Shown one piece after another: positions 30,460-41,210 of a stretch of 41,232 nt of DNA. The stretch comes from Temnopleurus reevesii (lineage: Eukaryota; Echinodermata; Echinoidea; Temnopleuroida; Temnopleuridae). Below the pieces are notes generated by a model. The model was not told the DNA's origin. It ran no database searches and saw nothing but the letters and a program-made list of their open reading frames with translations. A program made the translations under genes and the position numbers. Location: assembly GCA_036244855.1 (NCBI GenBank), contig BQKZ01005374.1:1-41232 (forward strand), given 5' to 3'. Every line of letters begins with the position of its first letter. Position 1 is the first letter of the stretch.

Positions 30460-30625
30460 TATGCATAGAGGTATGCACAACTAGAGGTATGCACAACTTT
30501 ATGAATGACTGGTGACCCTTTTTTCAGGCACGATTCAGCAGCGAGAGGCATCGTGGAGTGCAAGGAAAGGGTCATCAGCCATTTCTGGAGTTGTGCTTAG
30601 TCCAACAGCTTTTTGAAACACAACC
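30460..30625. mobile_element. Hairpin element of the CCAGTC type
   Basis: GACTGGTGACCCTTTTTTCA and GCACGATTCA pair roughly with TGCAAGGAAAGGGTCATCAG. A 15-bp direct repeat, AGAGGTATGCACAACT, occurs in front. Confidence 0.5.
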
Positions 30626-31630
30626 CAGGGTAATGCTTTTAAATGGATCTGGAGTGAGGTTTGACGTACAAAAAGTTTGACCAATTTTACAAATAATTTG
30701 CGTGGTCATGAACCCAGTGCACAATATCAGATGTATGTTGTTTTCTTGCTTTTTAAAGCAGATTTATATCATGTATATTCTTAATTCTGATATTTCTTTT
30801 TCCGCTCTGTAAGTGCGTAGGGACATGCCATGGCTATGTGTTATGTGCTGTATGCGAACTGAATATTATTATTATTTTTATGGGATTGCCCGTTTGTAGG
30901 CATAATGCTATCAATATATTGATCGCCACTTAAACAAACATTTGAAAATACTCTGATGTTATGCTAGCTTGTGTTGTAAATATTTATTTCCTTATTATAC
31001 AGGAAGGTAGGTATGAATTTTGTTTTAAGGTGAGTATTTTTGTTTAATCAAACCAAACTTTTGCTTGAAAATTTTGAAAAAATCTCAAATCAGAAAAAAA
31101 AGTAAAAAAAAAAGAAAAAAAGAGAAAAAAAGAAAAAAAAAAGAAAAAAAAGGAGAAAATAAGTTGAATGAAAGGAGAAAAAAATGCTCAAAATAGAGTG
31201 ATGATACAAACAGTCCATCCCAAACAGAATACAATGTATACAACTTTGTTAGTTTTTGAGAAAAAAAGTGCCAATGATATTATTTAGTGCAATATTATAC
31301 TAAGTCGGTCTGCTTGTACTCAGTTAATGGAGTTTTGGTTACATTTTGCTCTATGCTCTCCTTAAAAATGTAGCATTATGTATTGTAATATGTGCCTGAA
31401 ATCTTGAATATATACCAACTACAATAGTCACCCGGATATAAAACCTTTATTTTTATATGTATTGAAGTTGTGTTGAAAAGCGTGATACATACACCAGTGT
31501 ATGCTTTTTGCAAATCACTTGCTGTTATTTATAAAGATCTTGCTTGGGAAGAGAAACTCCAAAAGAAAAACCAAAATTTGTATATAGTCTTCCTTATTCA
31601 AGAAGTACTAATTATTTCTGTAGCATTTAG

Positions 31631-31802
31631 CAGAGCTGCCAAGTCTCCCTGACTGATTTATTAGTGAGAAATGTCAGATATTCAGTGATCTCCCTGATTC
31701 ATGCATTGATTTCCTCAATTGAACTGTGTGTTAAAGAGGAATATCTCCCTGATTGCATGGTGAAATCTTCCTGAAATGTGAATCCTCAGGTTGGCAGCTC
31801 TG
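31631..31802. mobile_element. MITE with CAGAGCTGCCAA ends
   Basis: CAGAGCTGCCAAGTCTCCCT is mirrored by CAGGTTGGCAGCTCTG, with ATTTAG before and ATTTAT after as a possible target duplication. TCTCCCTGATT recurs inside. It may be hAT-like, but that is weak. Confidence 0.7.
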
Positions 31803-32845
31803 ATTTATGCAAAGAAGAATAAACATCTTATTGAACTAATCCACCATCATAAAAGCAATCAAAGTGCCTCGATCGCTAACGGATGCCATCAAAGATTTTC
31901 ATTGAGTAGAATGCAACTCGACTTTTCCTTCCAAAGCAAAAAACATCCTAAATCTCAGCAAAAATAAAATGTGTGCTCAGTCGTATAATTATCTCTGCCG
32001 AGAAAGGATGCGTAAAATTTAACACATCAATCATGCTGCACTTAACAATTATATTTAATAATACCGTACTTTTTTTGCTAGTCATTCATTTTTGTCTGTT
32101 TACATGTTTGCCTTTCATAGAATTGATGTATAAATATTGGTAATTTGCTGTGTTTGGTGTTAAACCTACTCTTGGTAGGCAGGTAATCATTATTTCAACT
32201 TGCCCATATTAAAAAAAACATATTTACAAACAAAAGATCAATAATCAATGAAAAAAATAAAAACCACTAAAAAGTAATAAAAATAAAAAAAAAATGAAAA
32301 CATAAAAAATTAATAAAAAACATGAAAAATTAATTTAAAAATTAAAAAAAAAATTAGCTGGTATTAAGAAAAGATGTCTAAAAATTGTAATATTTAGCCT
32401 ACATGTATTAAATATGCATCTTAAAATAATATTGCAGTTTTTCTATTTTGTTTTAGTTTTTCCTTTTTCCTCATCTTTCCAAATTTGCATATCCGTACAG
32501 TTGTAGACCTTATTACTATGAAAATGCCACTTAATGATTTATTACAAATGTAGTGTATTCTATGGGATTTACATCATTAAATATTTCAATATTTTGCCCC
32601 TCAAAATTCAAAAGTCAGCTTTTTGCAATTTTCTCTAAAGGGTAAATTGGAAGATCATAAAGCTAGATATTCAAGCATATACTTGATATATATATATGTA
32701 TATATATTTTTTTGTACTACTCTGTGATATTTCTACTGCTATTTTGCTTTTGCCTGTTTGTTTTGGTGTACATGTATTAAGTTTTCATCAGTAGAAGTTA
32801 GAATTGAACATGTACATCACTTTGAGTAGAAGGGATAAATAAATT
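31803..32845. other. AT-rich stretch with poly-A patches
   Basis: It includes an A-rich low-complexity block (32205-32355) and a short (TA)n (32688-32707). No gene was seen. Confidence 0.5.
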
Positions 32846-33047
32846 GGACAAAGAAAGCAACTTCATTCAAGCCTTCACAGTAGCTTCAAAATTCAAGAAG
32901 AAAATGGCTTCCCTATTCATTCATTGAACAAATGTGACACTTGTTCATCATTTCTTCATAGAATAAGAGGGTAGGGGATTTCTTATGTGTCCATGCATCT
33001 AATCTATGTATTGCGAATGCTTCAATAAGAAGTTGTTTACTGTGTCC
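32846..33047. mobile_element. Hairpin MITE, member 2 of the AGCAACTTCATTCAAG family
   Basis: GGACAAAGAAAGCAACTTCA and TTCAAGCCTTCACAGTAGC are mirrored by GCGAATGCTTCAATAAGAAG and TTTACTGTGTCC. Confidence 0.65.
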
Positions 33048-33167
33048 AAATGCTTTGTCCTTTCTGCTCAAAGTACAAGTATTTTAGCTATAGTATACAG
33101 CATAATTTTACTGTTTTTTTCTTGCTTTCTAGTGTAGTTGCTGTAGTATTACATTAGTATCACAGTA

Positions 33168-33192
33168 GATTTAGATTTAGATTTAGATTTAG
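33168..33192. repeat. (ATTTAG)4 short repeat
   Basis: Four GATTTA units in a row. Confidence 0.8.
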
Positions 33193-33420
33193 TGCATAGA
33201 ATAAAAGTGAATTCAGTTCAATAGATGCTTATGAAATGCTTAGTATGACAATTTAATATATTGTTTATGTCATAATCATATTTGGCCTAATATTCTCATC
33301 AATCAAGTTGTCTTTCACAGGTTTCCCACTTCTTTTGTCTCAACAATTGAAACGTTTGACTATCATTCAACGACCGTATTCAACATGTGTGATTTATAAG
33401 CACATAATGGACATTATACA

Positions 33421-33690
33421 TTATAATAATAATTTATGAAATTTGTAGAGCACATGTATCTACTCTGCAGAGTGCTCAAGATACTTTACGATATTATTAC
33501 CTGGACTTTAGCCATTGCTAAGACATTTCAAGGAATAAATATTCCTGCCAAGTAACCATTCACACCCGAGTCGAGTGCAGCCCAAATGTGGATGAATTTC
33601 TAGCTGAAGGAAATATGTGCCATGGGTTGGAAATAGAATCTCGACGCTCTGGTTGAAAGGAGATAGTTCTCATCTCAACCTAAATTGATC
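33421..33690 (-). mobile_element. Decayed SINE-like dispersed repeat
   Basis: It starts with an (ATA)n tail and a GTAGAGCACATGTATCTACT block, passes CATTCACACCCGAGTCGAGT, and ends with a degenerate B-box-like GAATCTCGACGCTCTGGTTG in reverse. It resembles marine invertebrate tRNA-derived repeats, but it is too decayed to classify. Confidence 0.35.
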
Positions 33691-33699
33691 TGGAATTCG

Positions 33700-34205
33700 G
33701 CAAATTATGTAACTTCAAGGATTATAGACATACAGTAGATTCTCATAGTATGGTATCTCTGAATCATAATTGTAATTCAAAGACATTAACTGGAACCGTC
33801 TGACTAAATCGTCTCCATCATAGGATTTGAAAATTTCACAATAATTGTTTCCGTTGGAATCAAAAGGAGATTAACGTGACTTTGTTGGAATATGGAAGCA
33901 TGACTTTGTGATAGCGCATTGACCAGAAATTTGTGTGAAAAGTGGAAGTAAAAGCCTGCAGCTTTCCAAAAACTTGCAACCATATGGAGTGATCACGTAA
34001 TTGGGACCAATAGGCATACAGAAACGGAGAAACAAGAGTGACTTTTCTTTTTATTTTGCCATTCTTGGTTGAGTGTATAATCGAAATAATGACAAATCTT
34101 AACTTTATTATTGATAATTCCTGGAACACTCAAAATTAAGATTTCTTGTTTATATGAACAAGTTGTAGATTTCTCATTTCATAATACTGCACAGTGACAC
34201 CTTGT
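33700..34205. other. Stretch with nothing recognised
   Basis: Only chance ORFs were seen. No element ends were found. Confidence 0.5.
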
Positions 34206-34211
34206 TATAAT

Positions 34212-34451
34212 GGGTGACTTCAAGTACGGTGTTCGGTGTTGGTGTTGAGAGAGCAAAACGGTCCGTAAACCAAGCTCTAACAGTACACGTTGGTCAGGTT
34301 TCAGAAGTGATGTACAGTAATGACCGGAAATACGTCAGAATCTTGCGAGGTCTACCCCAAACACCGACAGACTTCAAGTTTGGTGTTGAGGCTGGTGTTG
34401 GTTTTGCTGCAACACCAACACCAGTGTTCAACACCGTACTTGAAGTCACCC
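34212..34451. mobile_element. MITE with GGGTGACTTCAAGTACGG ends
   Basis: GGGTGACTTCAAGTACGGTG is the exact complement of CACCGTACTTGAAGTCACCC at the other end, over about 22 bp. The interior repeats GGTGTTGGTGTTG and its complement. Confidence 0.8.
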
Positions 34452-34816
34452 AATGTGGTTGGATACCGTGTAGTGGGGATTGGGCTACAACTTGGGTCCC
34501 AAATGGTAATAGGCAATGCTGAAACCACACCACACAAAATCACTTTACGTTTTTGCCATTTTCGGAAAAGTGGATGATGAAAATAATGACAAATTTTTTA
34601 CTTCATTAGTCATAAATCCCTGAACTCTCTCAATATTGATATTTCCTGTTCCCAGTACAAATAGCTTAACTGTATACATCATAGATCTGTTCAAGATTTG
34701 TCATTTATTTTGGTCACACATCTTGACCAAGGGTGGCCCTATTAAAAAACAAGAAATTTAGATACATGTAAGGGTATGATTTTGTAATACAGCGTATTTC
34801 AACACAGTCTATTAAA

Positions 34817-35011
34817 GGGGGTGTTGCTCCAAAAGTTGCAGTCGATCGCAAATCAACTGCAAATCAGTTGCAAATTGTAACAAGCATCTTCATTTGCTAA
34901 CAGTATGCCTTTGGCGCTTTTTAAAACGCACATGAAACAGTGATTTAGGTTCAGTGGCGCGTTCTGATCAACTGCAACTTGCGATCAAATGTAGCTTTTG
35001 AACAACACCCC
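34817..35011. mobile_element. GGGGTGTTGC-family MITE, best preserved copy
   Basis: GGGGGTGTTGCTCCAAAAGT at the left and GCTTTTGAACAACACCCC at the right. The interior GCAAATCAACTGCAAATCAG and TCTGATCAACTGCAACTTGC pair as inner arms. Confidence 0.8.
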
Positions 35012-35783
35012 TACATGGAAATCTTTTCAACCAGGGAAAATTTTAATTTGAGGAACTAAAAAGATTTGCATTGTTTGTCCCCCAATATATTACTCTTGAC
35101 ATACATGTAGCCGATAATTTAATTAGCAGGTGTTTGAGGTTATAGGCAAAATTGACTAATATAATGATACACTGTATATAATCTTTAATTTTACATAACC
35201 TACGGTATCTCTTCTATCATATTCCTTTTAGTATCACGCATAAAGTAAATATGCAAGAATCTTTTGACCATTACCCATTGACTATCAATATATAAGACGT
35301 TGATATACATTGTATATGATATATTATTTTTCTTATGTATAACACATTTTGCCGCAATTAGCTTTAAGTATCTTGTATTTTATGTAATTGGTAGTATTAT
35401 ATGTCTCTGTCCTTTTCCCATTTATACAGGATTAGATACTTCATATGATAAGATATATGTTTGGTGAATTAAAAAGAATTGAAAGAAAGGACCTTTTATT
35501 TTGCAATAGTTCCGAAGGCATAGGAAGCCCAAATGAACTTAAGGTGTTCCAAGTTCAACTTAGCATTTGCCATATATCTCACTATCATCTAAAGTATGTG
35601 AAAATGAATCCAAATTGTTACTTATGAATTGTAATAAATATATTTAGAATGCATTAGGACATTAAAAGTTACTTTTTGTGTGTTTTTACGCATTTGATGT
35701 TGCGTTCTTAGAATGTTTGAGATTGAATATTTGGTATTGTTATTTTTTGTTTGAAATGAAATGTTTTAGCATTTGTGTCAGTA

Positions 35784-35958
35784 CAGTCAAACCTCGTTAT
35801 AAAGAGCACTGATATAACAAGCTCTCGTTATAACAAAGTAATTTTCCTGGTCCCATCTCTTTGTATTATATTGTATTTTGACCCTGATATAACAAGGTTT
35901 CAATATAAAGAGGTAATTCCTCTGGTCCCAACGACCTCGTTATAACGAGGTTAGACTG
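35784..35958. mobile_element. TA-flanked MITE (CAGTCAAACCTCG ends)
   Basis: TA, CAGTCAAACCTCGTTATAA, then ATAACGAGGTTAGACTG and TA. The ends and TA duplication fit Tigger/pogo-like or mariner-like non-autonomous elements. Confidence 0.8.
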
Positions 35959-35962
35959 TATA

Positions 35963-36133
35963 CAGTCAGCCTTACATAAGTCGTATCTGGTGGGACTGAA
36001 AAAGAGGAAAATTCTTCTCATAAGGGGTTAAAACAACAAAAAGAAATATCAAGAGAAGGGGACTTGAATGAAAAGACCTTCGACTTTGGCAATTATCCCA
36101 CTTGTATGAGGTCGACTTAGGCAAGGTTGACAG
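35963..36133. mobile_element. TA-flanked MITE adjacent to the previous one
   Basis: TA, CAGTCAGCCTTACATAAGTC, then GTCGACTTAGGCAAGGTTG, ACAG and TA. Only four bases (TATA) separate it from the previous element. Confidence 0.7.
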
Positions 36134-36199
36134 TATTACAACAAAAGACTTGAAAGGAAATCAATAAAATATGAAGGAAAAAAATGTGCATAAAAATAA

Positions 36200-37020
36200 A
36201 ACAATATTGACGTATTTATCATTTTCAGTGTAATGTAGTTGACCCTACTTCTTACTCTAAAGAAGCTAGTGTGTTTTTAGAAAAATAAATGTACGATTGT
36301 TAAAGCCCAAGTAAAGTATTCATTTGGTAAAAGTGAATATTTTTATCGCCAAATTTTGTCTTCAAATCTATATGAAATGAAATATAGTATCATGAACCTG
36401 TTGCAAAGACGATTGTGCGAAAAATGAACAAGTTTTGGAAAAGCTATAACCTAAAATGTGCAAAATATTTTACACAAAAATTCTCAGGCAGAGTATTGGA
36501 TGAAAATTTCAGAATTTTATAGTTGTGTATACCTTTTTATCATTCTGTTGTCAAATCTCGGAAATAACTTTGTATATGCCCGATAACAATCAAAACATTG
36601 TTATAACCAAGAGAGGGCGCTAAATATGATTTAACAGTAAAATTCAAATTTTCAAAAGAATCAGTTCGTAAAAATGCTTTGGTCTCAAAATGTGTTTAAG
36701 AATTATATGTCCTGATAACATCCAACAAATTCACATTTCTCAATCTTTACCAAAACTATACTTGGGCTTTAATAACAGTGCAATTAAAAGAAGATTCCAA
36801 TATAAGGAGTGGAAATCAGTTCATACACTGTCTCATTTTTGGTTAATCAGAACAGATATCCCACTGCCAGAAGAATTTGTTTATTTGTTGTTTTTTTGTT
36901 TGGGGGAGGAAGGGGGGGCAGCAGTGGGCTTTGAATGCATTGAATTTCAACTCTAAGTAATTATCTGATTTGGGTAAAGATTCATACATGTATTGGGTTT
37001 TAGTTTTTTGATGACAAATA
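36200..37020. other. Stretch with nothing recognised
   Basis: AT-rich, with chance ORFs only. Confidence 0.5.
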
Positions 37021-37029
37021 TTCCCACTA

Positions 37030-37179
37030 CAGTGGAAACTCTGTATTCTGCGATCTGATACAATATTCAGATCCAGTGAAAAGTTTGTGTAAAGAGATCG
37101 AATGTAACAATACTTAACCATGCTATGACAAAATTACTGAGGTATTTTTTTATTGTCCCAAGTACCTGAATTTCCACTG
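37030..37179. mobile_element. TA-flanked MITE (CAGTGGAAACTC ends)
   Basis: TA, CAGTGGAAACTCTGTATTC at the left and GAATTTCCACTG, TA at the right. Confidence 0.65.
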
Positions 37180-37276
37180 TATTAAGGGATTGTAATCTGT
37201 AAATTTGAAAATACAATGTTAAAGCTGGAATTCAGTTATAGTGGGGTTAAAAAAAAGTGCTGGGACGAAACTATTA

Positions 37277-37510
37277 CAGTGGAACCTCGTTATAAAGAGG
37301 TCAGATATAGCGAGATACCTGTTATAACAAGGCAATATTATTGGTCCAAGCTCTTTATAGTTCTTTGTTTTTTACCCTGATATAGTGAGGAACCAGATAT
37401 AACAAGGACATTTTCATGGTCCCAAGGACCTCGTTATAAAGAGGTTTCACTGCACCTCTTTATACGAGGAATATTGTTATATCAGATCTCTTTATACTGA
37501 GTTTCCACTG
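37277..37510. mobile_element. TA-flanked MITE (CAGTGGAACCTCG ends)
   Basis: TA, CAGTGGAACCTCGTTATAAA at the left and GAGTTTCCACTG, TA at the right. A second inner end (CGTTATAAAGAGGTTTCACTG) near 37432-37453 suggests a composite of two elements. Confidence 0.75.
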
Positions 37511-37800
37511 TAGGTACATCTATTTGGTATAGGATTCAAGGAAAGACAAAATCAATCAAACACACAACACAGCTCCTTATGATTATCAAATTTTGCCTCT
37601 ATATTTTTGTTTTCAAGTCTATACAATAATAAAAAATAAAAACAAAAATAATGCATGTGTTTGTCATGAAAATTGTTTATTATACAAAAAGAGAGCTTCT
37701 CGAATGCAATGAAAAACAATATTGGCCTCCTAAAAAGTATCACAATGTCCCTGACGAGACTCTCACTGTGAGTAAAAGGAATGAAGGCCTCAGATAAATT

Positions 37801-37941
37801 AAACAATTTCATTCAGGCATTCACAATAGCTTTATGATCATAAAAGGAAGTCACAGGTGCAACTATTGTTCAACATACTGAAATTTTGTTTGTCTCCATA
37901 AATATTGTTAATGCTTGAATTGAGGTTGTTTACTTTGTCCC
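37801..37941. mobile_element. Hairpin MITE, member 3 of the AGCAACTTCATTCAAG family
   Basis: AACAATTTCATTCAGGCATT and CACAATAGCTT are mirrored by AATGCTTGAATTGAGGTTGT and TTACTTTGTCC. Confidence 0.6.
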
Positions 37942-37959
37942 AGGCCTGTGTCCCCACCG

Positions 37960-40025
37960 TTCACAGTGTTTGAATAAAAAAACATCTATACAATTGATAA
38001 CGTGTTTGGTCAAAATAAAATATTGAAAATGTGATCATGTTGTGGTGGGTGGGGGGGGGGTAGAAAGGGGGTAAAACCTAAATACTCATGTGGGTTGGCA
38101 CAACACAAGGATCAAAATGCATAATAACTTTCACAAAATAAAATCAATATATGATGACTCCCTTCCCCAATTCTTCATCCTGGTATTAGCCTATCACTCC
38201 TGATGTGTCAATTTGAATATGAAAATGTGATTTTTTTTTTCAATTTAAAACCCAAGTACATTCTAAATATTGATCACACATTTTCCATAGTAAAATCTTG
38301 TAGGTAAAATGCTTGTTTCAAAATTAATTTGCCCATTTCCAAATATCTTTCCCCAATCCATGACCCTCTTGCCTAAAAAGAGTTCCATGACATGCAACTA
38401 TATGGATTCAATGCAAGTCTCAAAAAACGCATTCCTGAGTAGAGTTGCATTTAAGTCTATCATGGTTACACACAACTTTTTACACAAGAGGACCTGTGTC
38501 TAGCAAAGTCGGTATACAATATGCTGAAAATAATTGACACAGAAGAACTTCAGGGATTTAAGACAAAGAACACACAAAATAAAAAACCAAGGAATGTCTA
38601 ACAGAACTTACTTTTTCACAACGTTACAGAAATTCATGGAATTACACCCCGATCCGACATCATTTTTTGTTGCACTGAGCAAATGGATGAACAGTGTTGC
38701 AGACTTCCGAAGATCTAATGCAAGTTCAGTATCTTCAGTATCAGTTATGTTACAAAGTACCTAATATCCTTTTACATTCTTTAAAAATCTCTTTTTCAAA
38801 TTGACGCAGCATGACATATAATGATCGATGAGTGATAAAGAAATAGCATAACTTTACACTAAATCATCTACGGAATCTCAAGGTGTTACATTACTTCTCG
38901 GCCTTCTGCAAGTTATAGGAGGGTCAGAGAGTTGTTGGAGGAACAGATGACTGCCCAAGTCGAAATTCTGGGGACCTAAAATTATTTGCCTGTTTCCACA
39001 GAAATTTGATTTGCAAGAGGTAGATACCACATGTTTTTGAAGAATGGTCCATAAATTTTACATAGCTTTGGCTAATTATTCCCCTCACAGTAGTTTGAGT
39101 TGGCGGTGGTTGGTTCAAATAACAACTCGTTTGATAAAGCCATCTCAATTATTGCAAGTCTTGGAAAAGGTTTTCTTCTGATAAAATAGACTTGCCATGT
39201 TTGCTTGTAGACAAGGAAGATAGTCAACTCTTACATGATCTTTGAGCAGCAATTTATTTAATATACTTGTAAAGGGACACTTGCAGATAAAAAGGGCATG
39301 ACAATTTCAGCAACACCATACTGAAAAGTGTGTAAAACACTGGATGTGCTCAAACTTAGAGTCAGTACAGATTCATGCAACCTACCCCCGCCGTACGGGG
39401 AGTAATGACATAATTAAACCAGCGTTGATCACACTGGATGAAGATCTCTTACAAAAGATAAGAACTATTTACAAACATGAAGACAGACGGACGATGAGAA
39501 CTAATTCCTTGGGGGACCTGTGATAAAAGGAACAAGGGAGAGAAAAAAAGAGAACGACATTTGTGATTAATCCCAATGTCCATAAGAATACAATAAATTT
39601 TTGCACACAGTTGTATTGTCGAAGGTTAAAACGAACCTGCATACTTACGCAAGACAAGCCCCTACAAAGCTTCCTAGGTCATATATAATATTACTTTGGA
39701 ATAATCTTTATTCTCCCATTCATTTCAATAATAGATTAATGAAATGGTGCGGTGTTGGTATGCGCGTAGCTAATACAGATAAATCGAATGCTCGGGAATC
39801 ACCAGAGTCAAAGATCTTTTCAAGTCCTCCACTATTTATATCATACTGATTTTATTCCTCAGAAGTTGAATTTTCTATTGACTGTATATCTGATAGAATT
39901 TAATACTCTGTATTTCAATTATTCCAATACTTCACAATAACATGAATCTTTGAGAGCAATCAATTTAAATCTTTGTAAAATTCAGCAGAACACAATTTGC
40001 AAAAATTGGGAATTCACACATTCAT
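37960..40025. other. Intergenic or SmB-like 3' flank, nothing recognised
   Basis: I looked on the - strand for a terminal Gly/Pro/Arg exon of the SmB-like gene and found none that is convincing. A G-run lies at 38049-38060. The rest shows no gene or clear element. Confidence 0.45.
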
Positions 40026-40027
40026 TA

Positions 40028-40218
40028 ATAATAATAATATACATGGATTTATATAGCGCAATTACTATACTAAATATATTCAGCTGCGCTAATTATGTCT
40101 TAATGCCAAATTGTACAAAGAAATTTTTAAGAGAAAAGATATGTTTTTAAATTGGACTTGAAGGTATTTAGGGATTGAGAGTTTCTGATGTGGATTGGCA
40201 AGCTATTCCAAAGTTTTG
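40028..40218 (-). mobile_element. LINE 3' end (CR1/L2-like), 5'-truncated
   Basis: The - strand frame reads APKLWNSLPIHIRNSQSLNT, FKSNLKTYLFS and a stop at 40127-40129. This is the standard C-terminal end of CR1/L2 polymerases. The tail has GCGCTATATAAATCC and (ATT)n near 40028-40045. It is a different copy from the one at 21043. Confidence 0.75.
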
Positions 40219-40221
40219 GAG

Positions 40222-40277
40222 CTGGAGGAGGTCCTCCTCCCCTGTAGCCATGTGGGCACATGCCTGTCAGTCCCGGT
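40222..40277 (-). pseudogene. Partial copy of the SmB-like exon joined to the LINE end
   Basis: On the - strand, CTGACAG then GCATGTGCCCACATGGCTAC and AGGGGAGGAGGACCTCC match the true exon at 40427-40546 (GCATGGGCCCACCAGGCTAC and AGGGGAGGAGGACCCCC). The frame runs on without a stop into the LINE coding end. It could be a dead copy or an exonised alternative last exon. Confidence 0.6.
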
Positions 40278-40400
40278 CAACCACAATCACCACTACCACC
40301 AACACCATCACCACAACTACAACTACCACCATCATCATCACCACTAGCACCACCCATCATCATCATCACCACCACCACCACAATCATCATGTCAATCCCC
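40270..40400. repeat. (ACC/ATC)n trinucleotide tract
   Basis: CACCACTACCACCAACACCA and ATCATCATCACC runs. Chance ORFs read as poly-Thr, poly-His or poly-Pro. Confidence 0.85.
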
Positions 40401-40426
40401 TCTAACACCACCGTCATCATTCTTAC

Positions 40427-40546
40427 CTCTCATGCCGGGTGGCGGTCCCATGCCCATAGGGGGCATTCCTCGTCCCATGGGGGGTCCTCCTCCCCTGTAG
40501 CCTGGTGGGCCCATGCCTGGCGGTCCCATTCCTGGGGGTCCCATGC
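40427..40546 (-). CDS. Gly/Pro/Met-rich exon, SmB/B' (SNRPB)-like
   Basis: On the - strand a CT-rich tract and TTGCTACAG precede the exon, and GTAAGA follows it. It is 120 bp, entered with two bases of a Gly codon and left with one base. It encodes MGPPGMGPPGMGPPGYRGGG, then PPMGRGMPPMGMGPPPGMRG. GRG, MGPP and PPPGMR repeats of this kind form the C-terminal tail of the spliceosomal core proteins SmB/B'/N. Other Gly/Pro-rich RNA-binding proteins cannot be excluded, since the Sm fold is outside the window. Confidence 0.65.
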
Positions 40547-41005
40547 CTGTAGCAAGCAAAAGAGAAAGAGAGAGAGAGAGAGAGAGGAAGAAGAAAGATA
40601 TGATGCATTTAGGTATTGTATCTTCAATGCTTGATCCTGTCTGGCAGTTTAATCGTTTGCTAAGACCAAAGTTTGGCCAAGATTTGATCAAAGGTTTTGA
40701 AATTGACATTGTAGAAGCTCCCCTGGAGCTAAAGAAACGCACTATGTGCGGTTGATATTGTTATATTTGAGTGGGGTAATAATATTGCTCGAGCCCTGTG
40801 GTCCGTCTGAGAAAAGTGCTATGTAAGAAATGACATTATCATTATTATGATCATAAACGGACAGACATATAGCCCAAAAACATCTCTAGCACCATCTTAT
40901 TGCGGCAGAGGCATAAAAATGCTGGAAGTGCCATATTTTTAGATTGGGTAGTCCCCTTAGCCCCCTGAATCTGCTTTTACTAACAAAATATCTGATGAGG
41001 CTTAC

Positions 41006-41059
41006 CTGGTGGTCCTCCCCTTGGTGGTCCGCCTCTTGGTGGGTAGCCTCCTGGTCCGC
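41006..41059 (-). CDS. Gly/Pro/Arg-rich exon upstream of the previous one, SmB-like
   Basis: On the - strand TCAATACAG precedes and GTAAGC follows a 54-bp exon encoding GGPGGYPPRGGPPRGGPP. Its phase (two bases in, one base out) fits exon 40427-40546 exactly, so the two are spliced together. YPPRGGPP resembles the YPPGRGGPP stretch of SmB. The 459-bp intron between them holds a (GA)n tract at 40562-40588, which forms the polypyrimidine tract on the - strand. Confidence 0.65.
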
Positions 41060-41210
41060 CTGTATTGAGATGGAGGAAAACAATGACAGCTTTAGAAAAA
41101 TGCTAAATGAACAAACTTCATTAGACGCTAGAAGGTGACCAATGCATGAATAACTAATCGCTAAAGTTTAACCCTAATAGAGCCGGGTTATTTGGACCCA
41201 TCTCACAGCC

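Noticed and set aside
34214..34577. 85- to 102-codon ORFs
   Set aside because: They lie within or across the GGGTGACTTC MITE, and its GGTGTTGGTGTTG repeats explain the composition.
36690..36956. 88-codon ORF
   Set aside because: No splice sites or recognisable motifs in an AT-rich stretch between MITEs. Likely chance.
38924..39148. Possible terminal SmB exon on the - strand (NQPPPTQTT)
   Set aside because: There is no acceptor in the right phase and only a short proline run. Not convincing.
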